Shown here piece by piece: positions 28,730-36,534 of a stretch of 64,000 nt of DNA. A program made the translations under genes and the position numbers. The notes under the pieces are model-generated. The model had not been told where the DNA came from. It saw nothing but the letters and a program-made list of their open reading frames with translations, and made no database searches. The first letter of the stretch is position 1, and each line of letters opens with the position of its first letter. The DNA is taken from positions 24,309-88,308 of the forward strand of contig NZ_AUIK01000034.1 in assembly GCF_000423665.1 (NCBI RefSeq). Direction: 5' to 3'. This DNA comes from Solirubrobacter soli DSM 22325. Lineage in GTDB: Bacteria; Actinomycetota; Thermoleophilia; Solirubrobacterales; Solirubrobacteraceae.

Positions 28730-29214
28730 GCTTCGGTGGGCGAGACTGGCAGACGCTGCAAGTGGAGATCGCAAAGCCCGAGGCCGATGAGATCCAGATG
28801 GTGCCGGTTGCGGTCGGGATCGGGGACTTCGGACTCGACGGACCAGCGGAGGTCGGCCGCCTCTCGCTTCGCTTCCAGGTGGCGCAGAAGCTCCATGCAG
28901 TGACCGAGCAGCCGCCCGGTCGTGACAATCTGCGGTTCTGGGACCTCATCGACCTGATGCTGCTCGAAGAACTGCTCGGGGGTGACCTTGCCCAGGTCCG
29001 CGAAGCCGCAGGAGCGATCTTCATCGCCCGCGGTACACACGAATGGCCGCCGGAGCTCGGGGTCCCGGAAGCGTGGCGCGAGCCCTACGCCCGCACCGCT
29101 CGTGAGGTCGGCGCCGACCTGCCGCCTGACGTCGATCAAGCCGCCGAAAGGATCCGGACGCTCATCGCGCGCATCGAGGCGTCCCGAGCGGAGTCCCGAA
29201 CTGAGCACAACTGA
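28690..29214 (+). pseudogene. AbiEii-type nucleotidyltransferase toxin, C-terminal fragment
   Basis: The frame, continuous with about 28 unrelated codons upstream, encodes RRLEVQLSFGGRDWQTLQVE, then LSLRFQVAQKLHAVTE, LRFWDLIDLMLLEELL and THEWPPEL. These are landmarks of the C-terminal half of nucleotidyltransferase AbiEii/AbiGii-family proteins. The catalytic N-terminal part is absent, and no AbiEi antitoxin is nearby. It joins directly to the MBL-fold fragment, so a deletion probably fused the two. Confidence 0.6.
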
Positions 29215-29283
29215 CGATGATCCAGCACACCTCAGAGCCACTAGCTCGAGTCAATGAAGCCGCAAAGACCTGCATATTGGCAA

Positions 29284-29325
29284 CTTCTAATCCGCAGGTC
29301 GTTGGTTCGAATCCAACCGGGGGCG
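29284..29325 (+). repeat. 3' half of tRNA-Arg(TCT), attachment-site fragment
   Basis: The 42 nt fit the 3' half of a tRNA: anticodon loop CTTCTAA (anticodon TCT), 3' anticodon stem TCCGC, variable AGGTC, T-stem GTTGG/CCAAC around TTCGAAT, acceptor strand CGGGGGC and discriminator G. No 5' half (GCCCCCG acceptor) lies upstream, so the tRNA is not functional here. A fragment starting at the anticodon loop is the usual footprint of a tyrosine-integrase element. Its last 14 nt recur at 32062-32075. Confidence 0.7.
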
Positions 29326-29630
29326 TTTCAAGTCCGTTGTGGCCACGACTGGACACGTCGGGCCAAAGCGAATCGGGATGGCGCATTCCGAAGCGGTTTG
29401 CGCCACTTCCGACGGCGAATTCCGCGTCGCCGCGCGAAGCCCGTTTCGGGCGTCGTGAGTCACGCCGCGAGTCACGCGCCCGGTCGTGACTCAGTGGTCG
29501 TCCGGGGCGTCTACGGTGGCCGTGCGGCGCGGGTTAGCTCCGCGCGGCCACGCCCCCGGACGTTTGCGGCGTCGCGGGGGCAACTCTTCGCCCCGAACGC
29601 GTCCGGCGCGCAAGCGATCCTCATCGGACC

Positions 29631-30212
29631 ATGGAGCCGATCATTTGGGGCGCGCTAATCGCCGGGGGCGTGTCGTTGGTGGGTAACGCCGCGACGGTGA
29701 CCGTCGCGCTATTCGGCCGTAATACACAGCGCGAACAAATCGCGTCGGCGGCGAACGTCGAAGTGGCCAAGATCGGCGCCGACAGCGCGCGCACACGCGA
29801 AGACCGCCGTGAACATGCGCGCCGCGAACGGCGCGACCTTTACGCCCGCTTCCTCACGGTGGTCAGTCGCTTGCAGGGGTACGGGGGTGACGATCCACCG
29901 CCGACCGACGAAGAACTAGATCGAACGAACCGCGAGTTCGAATCGCTGTTCAGCGAAGTCCTGTTGGCAGGCACGGACGACGTGGGCAACCAAGCGTCGG
30001 CCATCCTGGCAGCGCTGCACCGCGTGGGCGAGCATATGGACCGATTCGAAGGGGGATCGGCCGCACGCTTTCGCGCCGCCTATTGCGAGCACGATCCAGA
30101 CGTGCCGTTCCCGCGCCGTGGCGATGCCGTAGTCGGGGCGAAGGGCGGGCTTCTATGGGTGATGCGCCAAGACGTGACGATGCCTCACCTTCCTGAGTCG
30201 GCAACCGACTAG
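29631..30212 (+). CDS. membrane-anchored coiled-coil-like protein, unknown
   Basis: This 193-aa protein has an N-terminal hydrophobic segment (residues 3-27), followed by a long charged helical region rich in Arg/Glu/Ala (about 30-70) and a helical C-terminal half. Phage and plasmid elements often carry such proteins, but I recognise no family. It is the only cargo between the left repeat and the capsid gene, and is convergent with the latter. Confidence 0.6.
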   Translation: MEPIIWGALIAGGVSLVGNAATVTVALFGRNTQREQIASAANVEVAKIGADSARTREDRREHARRERRDLYARFLTVVSRLQGYGGDDPPPTDEELDRTNREFESLFSEVLLAGTDDVGNQASAILAALHRVGEHMDRFEGGSAARFRAAYCEHDPDVPFPRRGDAVVGAKGGLLWVMRQDVTMPHLPESATD

Positions 30213-30235
30213 GCCGGGCCGTCCGTGGCCCGACC
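30212..30235. terminator. bidirectional hairpin between convergent genes
   Basis: GGCCGGGCC and GGCCCGACC (8 of 9 pairs) flank a 6-nt loop exactly between the stop of the membrane protein and the stop of the capsid gene. No T-run. Confidence 0.5.
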
Positions 30236-30244
30236 CTTCGCGGT

Positions 30245-31102
30245 CTACTTCTTCGTCTCGCGCGCTGCCACGGCGGCGACGATGCAAAGCCCGTCCATGT
30301 CGCCCACGCCCACGTCGGCGCGAGCGATGACCCGAACGCCCGTGCCGTCCGCGTTGAACGCCCATTGGTCGCTGACAGCAACGCTTGCGTCTTCCCTCAC
30401 GGCGACGATCACTTGGTCGCTTTGCGCGATAAGCGCCGACGCGGCGGGCACGGCGGGCGTCGGGTAGACGGCCAAGCCCGCGATGACGGGCGGCGCGCCT
30501 TGCGTCGGGTCGCCCGAGATCAGCGGCCGGTCGTTGGCGTCGGTCGCCAACTGCAAGGTCACGTAGTCGGCCGGGTTGACGTAGAGCGCGTTCGGCGCGC
30601 CGCCCGCCGTCGCGACCTTGCCGGCGGCCGTGACGATGTTCGTGTAGTCCACGGCGCCCGTCACCTTCGGCAAGCCGGGAAGCGTCAAGATGCCGGTCGG
30701 TTGGTCGTTGGCCGCGCCCGTGCCGACGAACAGCGCGCGGTCAACTTCCAGCGCCACCGAACGCATCATCTTCGTGCCGACCGCGTTCAGCGTGTTGGCG
30801 TTCGAGTCGGCCACGACTTCGTTGGAAAGCGTGACCAACGCCGCGCACTTTCTCGGCGTCAGGATGAGTTCATCGCCGGGCGGTGCGCCTTCGGCGATGG
30901 GGTCCAATTCGCCGTACCAACCGACCGTGCCGTTGCCCGTGAATCTCGGCGCGTGGACGGACTTCGCGGTCGTGCGAATTTCGGTCGCGCCGGACGCCAG
31001 AATTACGGACGCGGCGCTGAGGTTGTCCAAGACGAATTGCGACCATTCGTCGGGCGCGAACCCGGCGCCCAAGCCGCCGCTTGGAAACTCCGTGATGGGC
31101 AC
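30245..31102 (-). CDS. HK97-type phage major capsid protein
   Basis: The 285-aa protein begins at the GTG 31102 (MPITEFPSGGLGAG), matching the ATG start of copy A. It has the HK97-fold hallmarks: LTPRKCAALVTLSNEVVADS (spine helix region), KMMRSVALEVDRALFVGTG, PTGIL, and the C-terminal AVREDASVAVSDQWAFNADGT strand segment. The length equals a mature HK97 subunit: there is no N-terminal delta/scaffold region and no protease gene nearby. Longer in-frame upstream sequence is antisense to the integrase and is rejected. Confidence 0.88.
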   Translation of the reverse strand: MPITEFPSGGLGAGFAPDEWSQFVLDNLSAASVILASGATEIRTTAKSVHAPRFTGNGTVGWYGELDPIAEGAPPGDELILTPRKCAALVTLSNEVVADSNANTLNAVGTKMMRSVALEVDRALFVGTGAANDQPTGILTLPGLPKVTGAVDYTNIVTAAGKVATAGGAPNALYVNPADYVTLQLATDANDRPLISGDPTQGAPPVIAGLAVYPTPAVPAASALIAQSDQVIVAVREDASVAVSDQWAFNADGTGVRVIARADVGVGDMDGLCIVAAVAARETKK

Positions 31103-31138
31103 GGTGGCCCTTCCCTTCTTGCGAAGGAACAGGCACGC

Positions 31139-32050
31139 GTGTCTTGTCGGGGCGACTACGCGGGCGCCGCTGACGTGGTCAACCGGGAACGGACGAAGGC
31201 ATTCGCGGACGCCTACGCGGACCGGCCGTTGCGTGCCATCGACGCGTTGGTGGTGGCCGAGTGGCTGAGAGGCGGACGCAACATCGGGACCGTGAAGTAC
31301 CTGTGCACGATGTTCAACGATGCGCGTCGGCCGGAAGCCGGGACGCTCATCACGACCAACCCGTTCGCCGGACTCGGCTTGAAGCGCTCGAAGGGGCGTA
31401 AGCACGTCCAGCCGCCCGCGCCGGGCGAAGTCGCGCGGCTGACCGGCGCCGCCGACGAACTCACGCCGCCATCGTTTGCCGCATACCTGTTCACGGCGTG
31501 CTACTCCGCGATGCGACCGGGCGAGTTGGACGCGCTGACGTGGGATGACTTGGACTTCACGCCGGGCGCCGAGACGATCCGCGTCGAACGCCAGTGGAAC
31601 GTGAAGGCGAAGAAGATCACGCCGCCCAAGCACGGGTCCGCGGGCACCATTGCAATGGTCGAACCGCTCCGCGACCGCCTGTTGGCGTTGCCGCGCGAAT
31701 CGGAATGGGTGTTCACGACGTTGCGCGGGCACCACTACGTGCCGTCCACGCGTAGCCACCACTGGAATCGCGTCCGGTGTGGCATCGGACTCGGGGCCAC
31801 GGCGCTCTACAGCGCCACGCGCCACTACTTCGCGTGGTACTTGCTGAACGTCGCCGAGTTGCCCGATCACGTTGTGGCATCACAACTACGGCACACGGAC
31901 GGCGGAACCTTGGTCCGCGAGTTGTACGGGCACCCCGACGCGGCCATGGCGCGCGAGCGAATCCGCGCCGCGTTCCGCACCGTGGCGCCCGTCGTGGCGC
32001 TGCCCGTGAGTCACGAGACTAGGCACGACGCCGCGCAACGCACGGCGTAG
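31139..32050 (+). CDS. tyrosine recombinase / integrase, short form
   Basis: Taking the GTG at 31139 (31175 is also possible), about 303 aa. A SAM-like core-binding region (FADAYADRPLRAI to NPFAGLGL) precedes the catalytic domain with Arg126 (SAMRPGEL), Lys164, Arg228 (SATRHYF), His252 (LRHTDGG) and the nucleophile Tyr263 (ELYGHPD). The first His of the usual HxxR box is Ser here. The N-terminal arm-binding domain expected in about 380-aa relatives is lacking; the start abuts the capsid leader, suggesting 5' truncation. Confidence 0.82.
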   Translation: MSCRGDYAGAADVVNRERTKAFADAYADRPLRAIDALVVAEWLRGGRNIGTVKYLCTMFNDARRPEAGTLITTNPFAGLGLKRSKGRKHVQPPAPGEVARLTGAADELTPPSFAAYLFTACYSAMRPGELDALTWDDLDFTPGAETIRVERQWNVKAKKITPPKHGSAGTIAMVEPLRDRLLALPRESEWVFTTLRGHHYVPSTRSHHWNRVRCGIGLGATALYSATRHYFAWYLLNVAELPDHVVASQLRHTDGGTLVRELYGHPDAAMARERIRAAFRTVAPVVALPVSHETRHDAAQRTA

Positions 32051-32061
32051 CGCCAAACCTG

Positions 32062-32075
32062 TCCAACCGGGGGCG
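32062..32075 (+). repeat. right 14-bp direct repeat (att-like)
   Basis: TCCAACCGGGGGCG is identical to the end of the tRNA-Arg fragment at 29312-29325. Both are followed shortly by TCAA. The rest of the tRNA sequence is not repeated here. Confidence 0.6.
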
Positions 32076-32454
32076 CCTCAAACGCTGCTGCAGAGCCAAA
32101 GTTGCGACGATGTAACTCTTTGTGCATCGACAATGCCAGTGGGCCCGATGGCCGTGTGCGGTCGCCGCGTCATCAAGTGAGCGACCTCGCCGACGGCTCG
32201 GCTGAATGCGAAATGATCCGCCGTCACGCACCGCACCAAGCTGATCGACGCCGGCGTCCGCCCGCACGTCGTGCGCGAGATCGGCTCCTTGGTGGCCGGC
32301 ATCGACGGCGCGACTGACTGCCGATCGTCGCGCAAACGATAGTCGCGCGGCGCCGCCCGGCTGCTCCTCTTGGTCCGGAGCGAGAGTGGCGAGATTCCTC
32401 GATCCGGCACCGCGCCCTGGGGACGAGACCAACTCGCACCGTAGCTGCGCGGCG
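32076..32454. other. gene-poor junction
   Basis: Nothing identifiable. Short frames are Arg-rich and unlike any family I know. The stretch separates the integrated element from the hydrolase gene. Confidence 0.4.
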
Positions 32455-33843
32455 CTATTGCAAGCCCTTCAAGAACGGCACCAGCTTCTTGAGAAACGCG
32501 TTCTTGGCGGGCTCGGCCGTGTTCGGGTCGTTGTGGGCGTAGCTGCGGTGGCGGTCGACGAGAGTGAGGTTCTTGGCGGGGATCCGCGACTGCTTGGCCA
32601 GGGTCTTGGCTGCGTCGAGGCCGCGCTTGCCAAACAGCCCGGCGGCGAACGCGTAGATCTTGATGCTGCGCGGCAGGTCGTCGCCGTGTGAGGCGTGGAC
32701 GTTGAGGACCTTCTGCGCCGGGTTGGCGTTCCCGGCTGCCACAGCGCCCGCGTCGATGGTCAGACGCAGCGGGTGGTACCAGGCGGTGCCGTCCAGGCCC
32801 GGCAGTCCTTGGCCGCCGAAGGCCTCGGCCATCCGTCGCAGCGGGGTTAGCTCGCCGCCGTCGTCCCAGCCGCGCGGGTCGCCGGAGGGTGCGAGGTGGC
32901 CGAGGTGTGCCTGTGCCGCGGCCAGCGAACTCGGCGAGGTCTCGGTGTCCAGCGCGTAGCCGTACTGGCCGGCGTTGGTCACTGGCACGGGTGGCACGAG
33001 ACCGGCGGGCAGCAGACCGGATACCTGCGCGAGCGATGGGCCATCGGGATCCAGAAGTACGCTGACTGCGCCGGTGCTGTTGAACACGCCCGCGTATGGC
33101 GATGGGATGCCGCCGAACTGCAGCCATGGTGACGCCGTATCCAAGTCGTCCAGGCTCTTGGTTGCCGCCGCCTTGGTGGGTGGGGTCCGGCCGCTGCCTC
33201 CGTCGATGAAGACCAAGCCGGCAAGCCCGTCAGCGCCTGCTCGCCCGTGGAAGTCCCAGCTCGCGTAGGCCGTGGTGATCGCCCCGCCCAGCGAGTGGCC
33301 GCCGACGACGACCTTGCCGCCGAGCTTCTTGGCGCGTTGCACGACGCGGCGCAGGTCCTCGATCGCGGTATTCATTCCCCACTGCTTGGCGTAGGTCACC
33401 TGCGCATCCGGAATCAGCTGGAAGTGCGTCGTAATCGACTGGTCCTTGACCCAGCCCAGGTAGTAGTCGAACACCTCCTGTGTCGTGGCCTGGCCAGTCT
33501 TGGCGCGATCCAGGACGCTGTGATCCTCGAGCAGGTTCTCGCGCCGCTCGACCGCCCACACCTGCCAGCCCGGCGCCCGGTCCACCAGCGCACGTGCCAA
33601 CGGCGCGAAGTACGCGGCACTCGAAGACGTACCCGGATTGAGGACGAGCACGTTCCGCGCCTTGGCCGGGCCGATCCTGAGAATGCCGACCTTGTTGTAC
33701 TTGGCCGGCGTTCCGGCAACTTTCAAGCCATCGGTCCACGTCAGGTGAGACGAGCCGGCGGCATGCGCGGCCGAACCGGGCGATCCGACGAGCGAGACCA
33801 CGACGGCCGACAGCGCCGCGATGCACCGTGACAGACGAGACAT
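32455..33843 (-). CDS. secreted alpha/beta hydrolase
   Basis: The 462-aa protein has a Sec signal peptide (about 28 aa, SRCIAALSAVVVSLVGS). The hydrolase fold starts near VLVLNPGTSSSAAYFAPLA, with the nucleophile elbow VVGGHSLGGAIT, and a late His in LVDRHRSYAHNDPNTA. It probably acts on an ester or peptide-like bond outside the cell; the substrate is unknown. A TAGCGT box 7 nt before the ATG suggests a leaderless mRNA. Divergent from the pterin-like cluster. Confidence 0.83.
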   Translation of the reverse strand: MSRLSRCIAALSAVVVSLVGSPGSAAHAAGSSHLTWTDGLKVAGTPAKYNKVGILRIGPAKARNVLVLNPGTSSSAAYFAPLARALVDRAPGWQVWAVERRENLLEDHSVLDRAKTGQATTQEVFDYYLGWVKDQSITTHFQLIPDAQVTYAKQWGMNTAIEDLRRVVQRAKKLGGKVVVGGHSLGGAITTAYASWDFHGRAGADGLAGLVFIDGGSGRTPPTKAAATKSLDDLDTASPWLQFGGIPSPYAGVFNSTGAVSVLLDPDGPSLAQVSGLLPAGLVPPVPVTNAGQYGYALDTETSPSSLAAAQAHLGHLAPSGDPRGWDDGGELTPLRRMAEAFGGQGLPGLDGTAWYHPLRLTIDAGAVAAGNANPAQKVLNVHASHGDDLPRSIKIYAFAAGLFGKRGLDAAKTLAKQSRIPAKNLTLVDRHRSYAHNDPNTAEPAKNAFLKKLVPFLKGLQ

Positions 33844-33850
33844 TCGCGCA

Positions 33851-33856
33851 ACGCTA
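33851..33856 (-). promoter_or_regulatory. -10 element (TAGCGT) of the secreted hydrolase gene
   Basis: On the minus strand TAGCGT precedes the ATG at 33843 by 7 nt, with no Shine-Dalgarno. Confidence 0.45.
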
Positions 33857-34087
33857 CAAAGCGCAAAGGCGGCAAGCGCGCGCCGTGCTGTTCCTCCTTC
33901 CGCGACGTGGGATGGAGCGCCGCGGCCTGTGGATGAGCTCACAGCGGCGCTCACGGGGTGCTCACCGCGGCTCGGCGTGCGAGGATCTCGACCGAACCGA
34001 TCTTCCCCCGCGCGCGTACCGACTACAGACAAGCCCTTGGCGCAGTCACCCGCAGAAGTGACGCCGTACCAAGTCGAGGAAGAGGAC

Positions 34088-35068
34088 GTGCTCGACGACG
34101 CCCATGCGTATTGGCTCCGTGCCCCAGGGCGCGGGGAGATCGGACCCGTCGCGCTACCTGAGCCGCGGCGCGGCGATGTCGTGATCCGTACGTTGCGGTC
34201 CGGCATCAGCCGGGGCACCGAGACGCTCGTGTTCCGCGGCGGCGTGCCGCCGGATCAGCGTGCCGCGATGCGGGCGCCGTTCCAGGAGGGGGACTTCCCG
34301 GGCCCGGTCAAGTACGGCTACCTCAATGTCGGCGCTGTCGAGCAGGGGCCGCCGGAGCTGCGCGGCCGCACGGTGTTCTGTCTGTACCCGCATCAAACGA
34401 GGTACGTCGTGCCTGCCACGGCCGTGACCGTCGTGCCTGACGACGTACCGCCCGCGCGCGCCGTGCTCGCCGGGACCGTCGAGACCGCCGTCAACGCCCT
34501 GTGGGACGCGGCGCCGATGATCGGCGACCGGGTGGCGGTCGTCGGCGCAGGCATGCTGGGCTGCTGCGTCGCACGGCTGCTCGCCGGATTCCCGGCGGTC
34601 GATGTCACGCTCGTCGACGTCGACGCTTCACGGGCCGAGGTCGCGGCGGCGCTCGGCGCCGGCTTCGCGCAGCCGGACGACGCCGCCGGCGGATGCGACC
34701 TGGTCGTGCACACGAGCGCGACGCCGGCGGGGCTGCAGCGCTCGCTCGATCTGCTTGCGCCCGAAGGCACCGTCCTCGAGCTCAGCTGGTACGGCGACGC
34801 CGAGGTCCGGCTCTCGCTGGGCGGTGCGTTCCACACGGGCCGCCTCGGGCTGCGCGCCAGCCAGGTCGGGACGGTGTCCCCGGCCCGCAGCGCGCGGCGC
34901 ACGACGGCCGACCGGCTGGTCCTCGCGCTCGATCTGTTGCGCGATCCCGCGTTCGACGCGATCGTGACCGGCGAGTCGCGCTTCCGCGAGCTGCCCGGCG
35001 TGATGACACGCCTGGCCGACGGCAGCCTGCCGGCGCTCTGCCACACCATCGCCTACGACGGGATCTAG
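34088..35068 (+). CDS. medium-chain dehydrogenase/reductase lacking zinc-site cysteines
   Basis: The 326-aa protein has an MDR fold. The catalytic domain contains SGISRGTETLVFRGG in place of the usual GxCxxD/H zinc motif, then YGYLNVGAVEQG, and a Rossmann domain with VVGAGMLGCCVARLLAG. No structural-zinc Cys cluster is visible. The GTG at 34088 follows GAGGAAGAGG; a GTG at 34058 is possible. First gene of a coupled eight-gene operon. Presumably it oxidises or reduces an intermediate of an unknown pterin- or pyrimidine-derived product. Confidence 0.8.
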   Translation: MLDDAHAYWLRAPGRGEIGPVALPEPRRGDVVIRTLRSGISRGTETLVFRGGVPPDQRAAMRAPFQEGDFPGPVKYGYLNVGAVEQGPPELRGRTVFCLYPHQTRYVVPATAVTVVPDDVPPARAVLAGTVETAVNALWDAAPMIGDRVAVVGAGMLGCCVARLLAGFPAVDVTLVDVDASRAEVAAALGAGFAQPDDAAGGCDLVVHTSATPAGLQRSLDLLAPEGTVLELSWYGDAEVRLSLGGAFHTGRLGLRASQVGTVSPARSARRTTADRLVLALDLLRDPAFDAIVTGESRFRELPGVMTRLADGSLPALCHTIAYDGI

Positions 35069-35071
35069 CGC

Positions 35072-35470
35072 GTGTTCAGCGTGACCGTGCGTGACCACAT
35101 GATGATCGCCCACAGCCTGCGGGGCGAGGTGTTCGGGCCCGCGCAGCGCCTGCACGGGGTGACGTACGTCGTCGACGTGACGTTCCGCCGCGCGAGCCTC
35201 GACGCCGACGGCATCGTGGTCGACATCGGCCGCGCGGCCGACGTGCTGCGCGACGTGGTGGCCGAGCTCAGCTACCGCAACCTCGACGACGAAGAGGACC
35301 TCGCGGGCATCAATACCACGACGGAAGTGCTCGCCCAGGTCGTCGCGGACCGGATCGCCGACCGCACGCAGGCCGGTGCCCTGGGCGACGGCGCCCGGGA
35401 GCTCGATGGGCTCGTCGTCACGCTGCACGAGTCCCACGTCGCGTGGGCGAGCTATGAGCGTCCGCTGTGA
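35072..35470 (+). CDS. 6-pyruvoyl-tetrahydropterin synthase homolog with altered active site
   Basis: This 132-aa protein has the PTPS/QueD T-fold: MMIAHSL (equivalent to FEAAHRL), LHGVTYVVDVTF (equivalent to CxxxHGHxY), VVDIGRAADVL, INTTTEVLA and VTLHES. Against QueD, the catalytic Cys before the HGH motif is Ala, the second His of HGH is Val, and the DH of the LDH..LN segment is Ser-Tyr; only two of three zinc His remain. So normal lyase chemistry is unlikely and a changed reaction or binding role is likely. Three nt after the MDR gene; overlaps the glycosyltransferase start. Confidence 0.85.
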   Translation: MFSVTVRDHMMIAHSLRGEVFGPAQRLHGVTYVVDVTFRRASLDADGIVVDIGRAADVLRDVVAELSYRNLDDEEDLAGINTTTEVLAQVVADRIADRTQAGALGDGARELDGLVVTLHESHVAWASYERPL

Positions 35471-36534
35471 GCGACGTCCACGTGATCGTGCCCGACGGCA
35501 TCGACGATCGAAGGTGGCCGAGCGGTGGCAACACGTACGATCGCCGGCTGTGTCAAGAGCTTGCCGCGCTCGGCTGGACGGTGCGCGAGCACCTCGTGTC
35601 CGGCGACTGGCCGCGTCGGTCCTCGGCAGGCCGCGCCGCCCTCGCGCGCGCGATCCGGAGCATCCCCGACTGCGCCGTGGTGCTTCTCGACGGGCTGATC
35701 GCGTCCGCCGATCCCGAGACGCTCGTGCCGCACGCCTCCCGGTTGCGGCAGGTCGTCCTCGTGCACATGCCGCTCGGTCATCGCCCGCCGGACGACGATG
35801 CCGACGCCGTCCGCGCGCGCGAGCGTGAGGTCCTCGCGGTGGCCGCGGCCGTGATCACGACCAGCGCGTGGTCGCGGCGCCGGCTGACCGAGCTCTACGC
35901 GCTGCCGGCCGACCGGGTGCACGTCGCCGAGCCCGGCGTCGACGCCGCCGGGCTCGTGCCGGGCAGCGCGGCCGGCCACGCGCTGCTGTGCGTCGCGGCA
36001 GTGACGCGCGACAAGGGGCACGACCTGCTGCTCGACGGGCTCGCGACGGCGACGGATCTGCCCTGGGACTGCGCGTGCGTGGGCAGCCTGGATCGGGATC
36101 CGGTGTTCGCCGACGGCGTGCGCCGTCGCGCGGTGCTCGGGGGTCTCGGCGGCCGGGTGCGTTTCGCGGGACCGCGCACCGGAGCCGAGCTCGACCGCGC
36201 GTACGCCGACGCGGACCTGCTCGTGCTCGCCTCGCGCGCCGAGACGTACGGCATGGTCGTCACGGAGGCGCTGGCGCGCGGCTTGCCGGTGCTCGCCACC
36301 GAGGTCGGCGGCCTGTCCGAAGCGCTCGGGCGCGGCGACGACGGCACCCGGCCGGGGTTGCTCGTCGCGCCCGGCGACGCGGCCGCCCTCGGCGCCGCGC
36401 TGCGGGCCTGGCTAGGCGACGCCGAGTTGCGCGGGCGCCTGCGCCGGGCTGCGCGGGAGCGACGCGCGTCGCTGCGCAGGTGGTCGGCGACGGCGTCCAA
36501 CGTCGCCGGCGTGCTCGTGGGGGCGGCGTGCTGA
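35467..36534 (+). CDS. GT4-family glycosyltransferase
   Basis: The 355-aa GT-B-fold protein has an N-terminal acceptor half (VIVPDGIDDRRWPSGGNTYDRRL) and a C-terminal nucleotide-sugar half with the E-x7-E motif (AETYGMVVTEAL, then GLPVLATEVGGLSEAL). It transfers a sugar from a nucleotide donor, probably on the cytoplasmic side. The GTG start overlaps the PTPS-like stop by 4 nt. In this operon it probably glycosylates the modified heterocycle or a lipid carrier (inference). Confidence 0.87.
   Translation: MSDVHVIVPDGIDDRRWPSGGNTYDRRLCQELAALGWTVREHLVSGDWPRRSSAGRAALARAIRSIPDCAVVLLDGLIASADPETLVPHASRLRQVVLVHMPLGHRPPDDDADAVRAREREVLAVAAAVITTSAWSRRRLTELYALPADRVHVAEPGVDAAGLVPGSAAGHALLCVAAVTRDKGHDLLLDGLATATDLPWDCACVGSLDRDPVFADGVRRRAVLGGLGGRVRFAGPRTGAELDRAYADADLLVLASRAETYGMVVTEALARGLPVLATEVGGLSEALGRGDDGTRPGLLVAPGDAAALGAALRAWLGDAELRGRLRRAARERRASLRRWSATASNVAGVLVGAAC

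Larger units (their letters stand above)
29326..32075 (+). mobile_element. 2.75-kb integrated element with capsid gene and integrase
   Basis: The element is bounded by a 14-bp direct repeat (29312-29325 and 32062-32075), the left copy being the end of the tRNA-Arg fragment. It carries a small membrane protein (+), an HK97-type capsid gene (-) and a tyrosine integrase (+) that ends 11 nt from the right repeat. No terminase, portal, protease, tail or replication gene is present. The first 305 bp contain no gene; an apparent minus-strand frame with GFEPTT is a known artefact of tRNA 3' ends. Confidence 0.6.

Noticed and set aside
29221..29325. Possible complete tRNA using an AGCTCGAG D-arm-like stretch
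   Set aside because: No 5' acceptor strand pairs with CGGGGGC and the anticodon 5' stem is wrong; only the 3' half is supported. A 7-bp GACCTGC/GCAGGTC repeat here is probably chance.
29162..29386. Minus-strand frame containing PPVGFEPTTCGLEV
   Set aside because: This is the well-known spurious translation of the antisense of a tRNA 3' half; it matches the tRNA-Arg fragment here.
30365..31138. 5' extension of the integrase frame
   Set aside because: This part is antisense to the capsid gene, and no integrase-like sequence appears before about 31139.
32219..32340. Short plus-strand segment reading TKLIDAGVRPHVVREIG
   Set aside because: Protein-like over a few dozen residues but no start, no family recognised and bounded by stops; too little to call.
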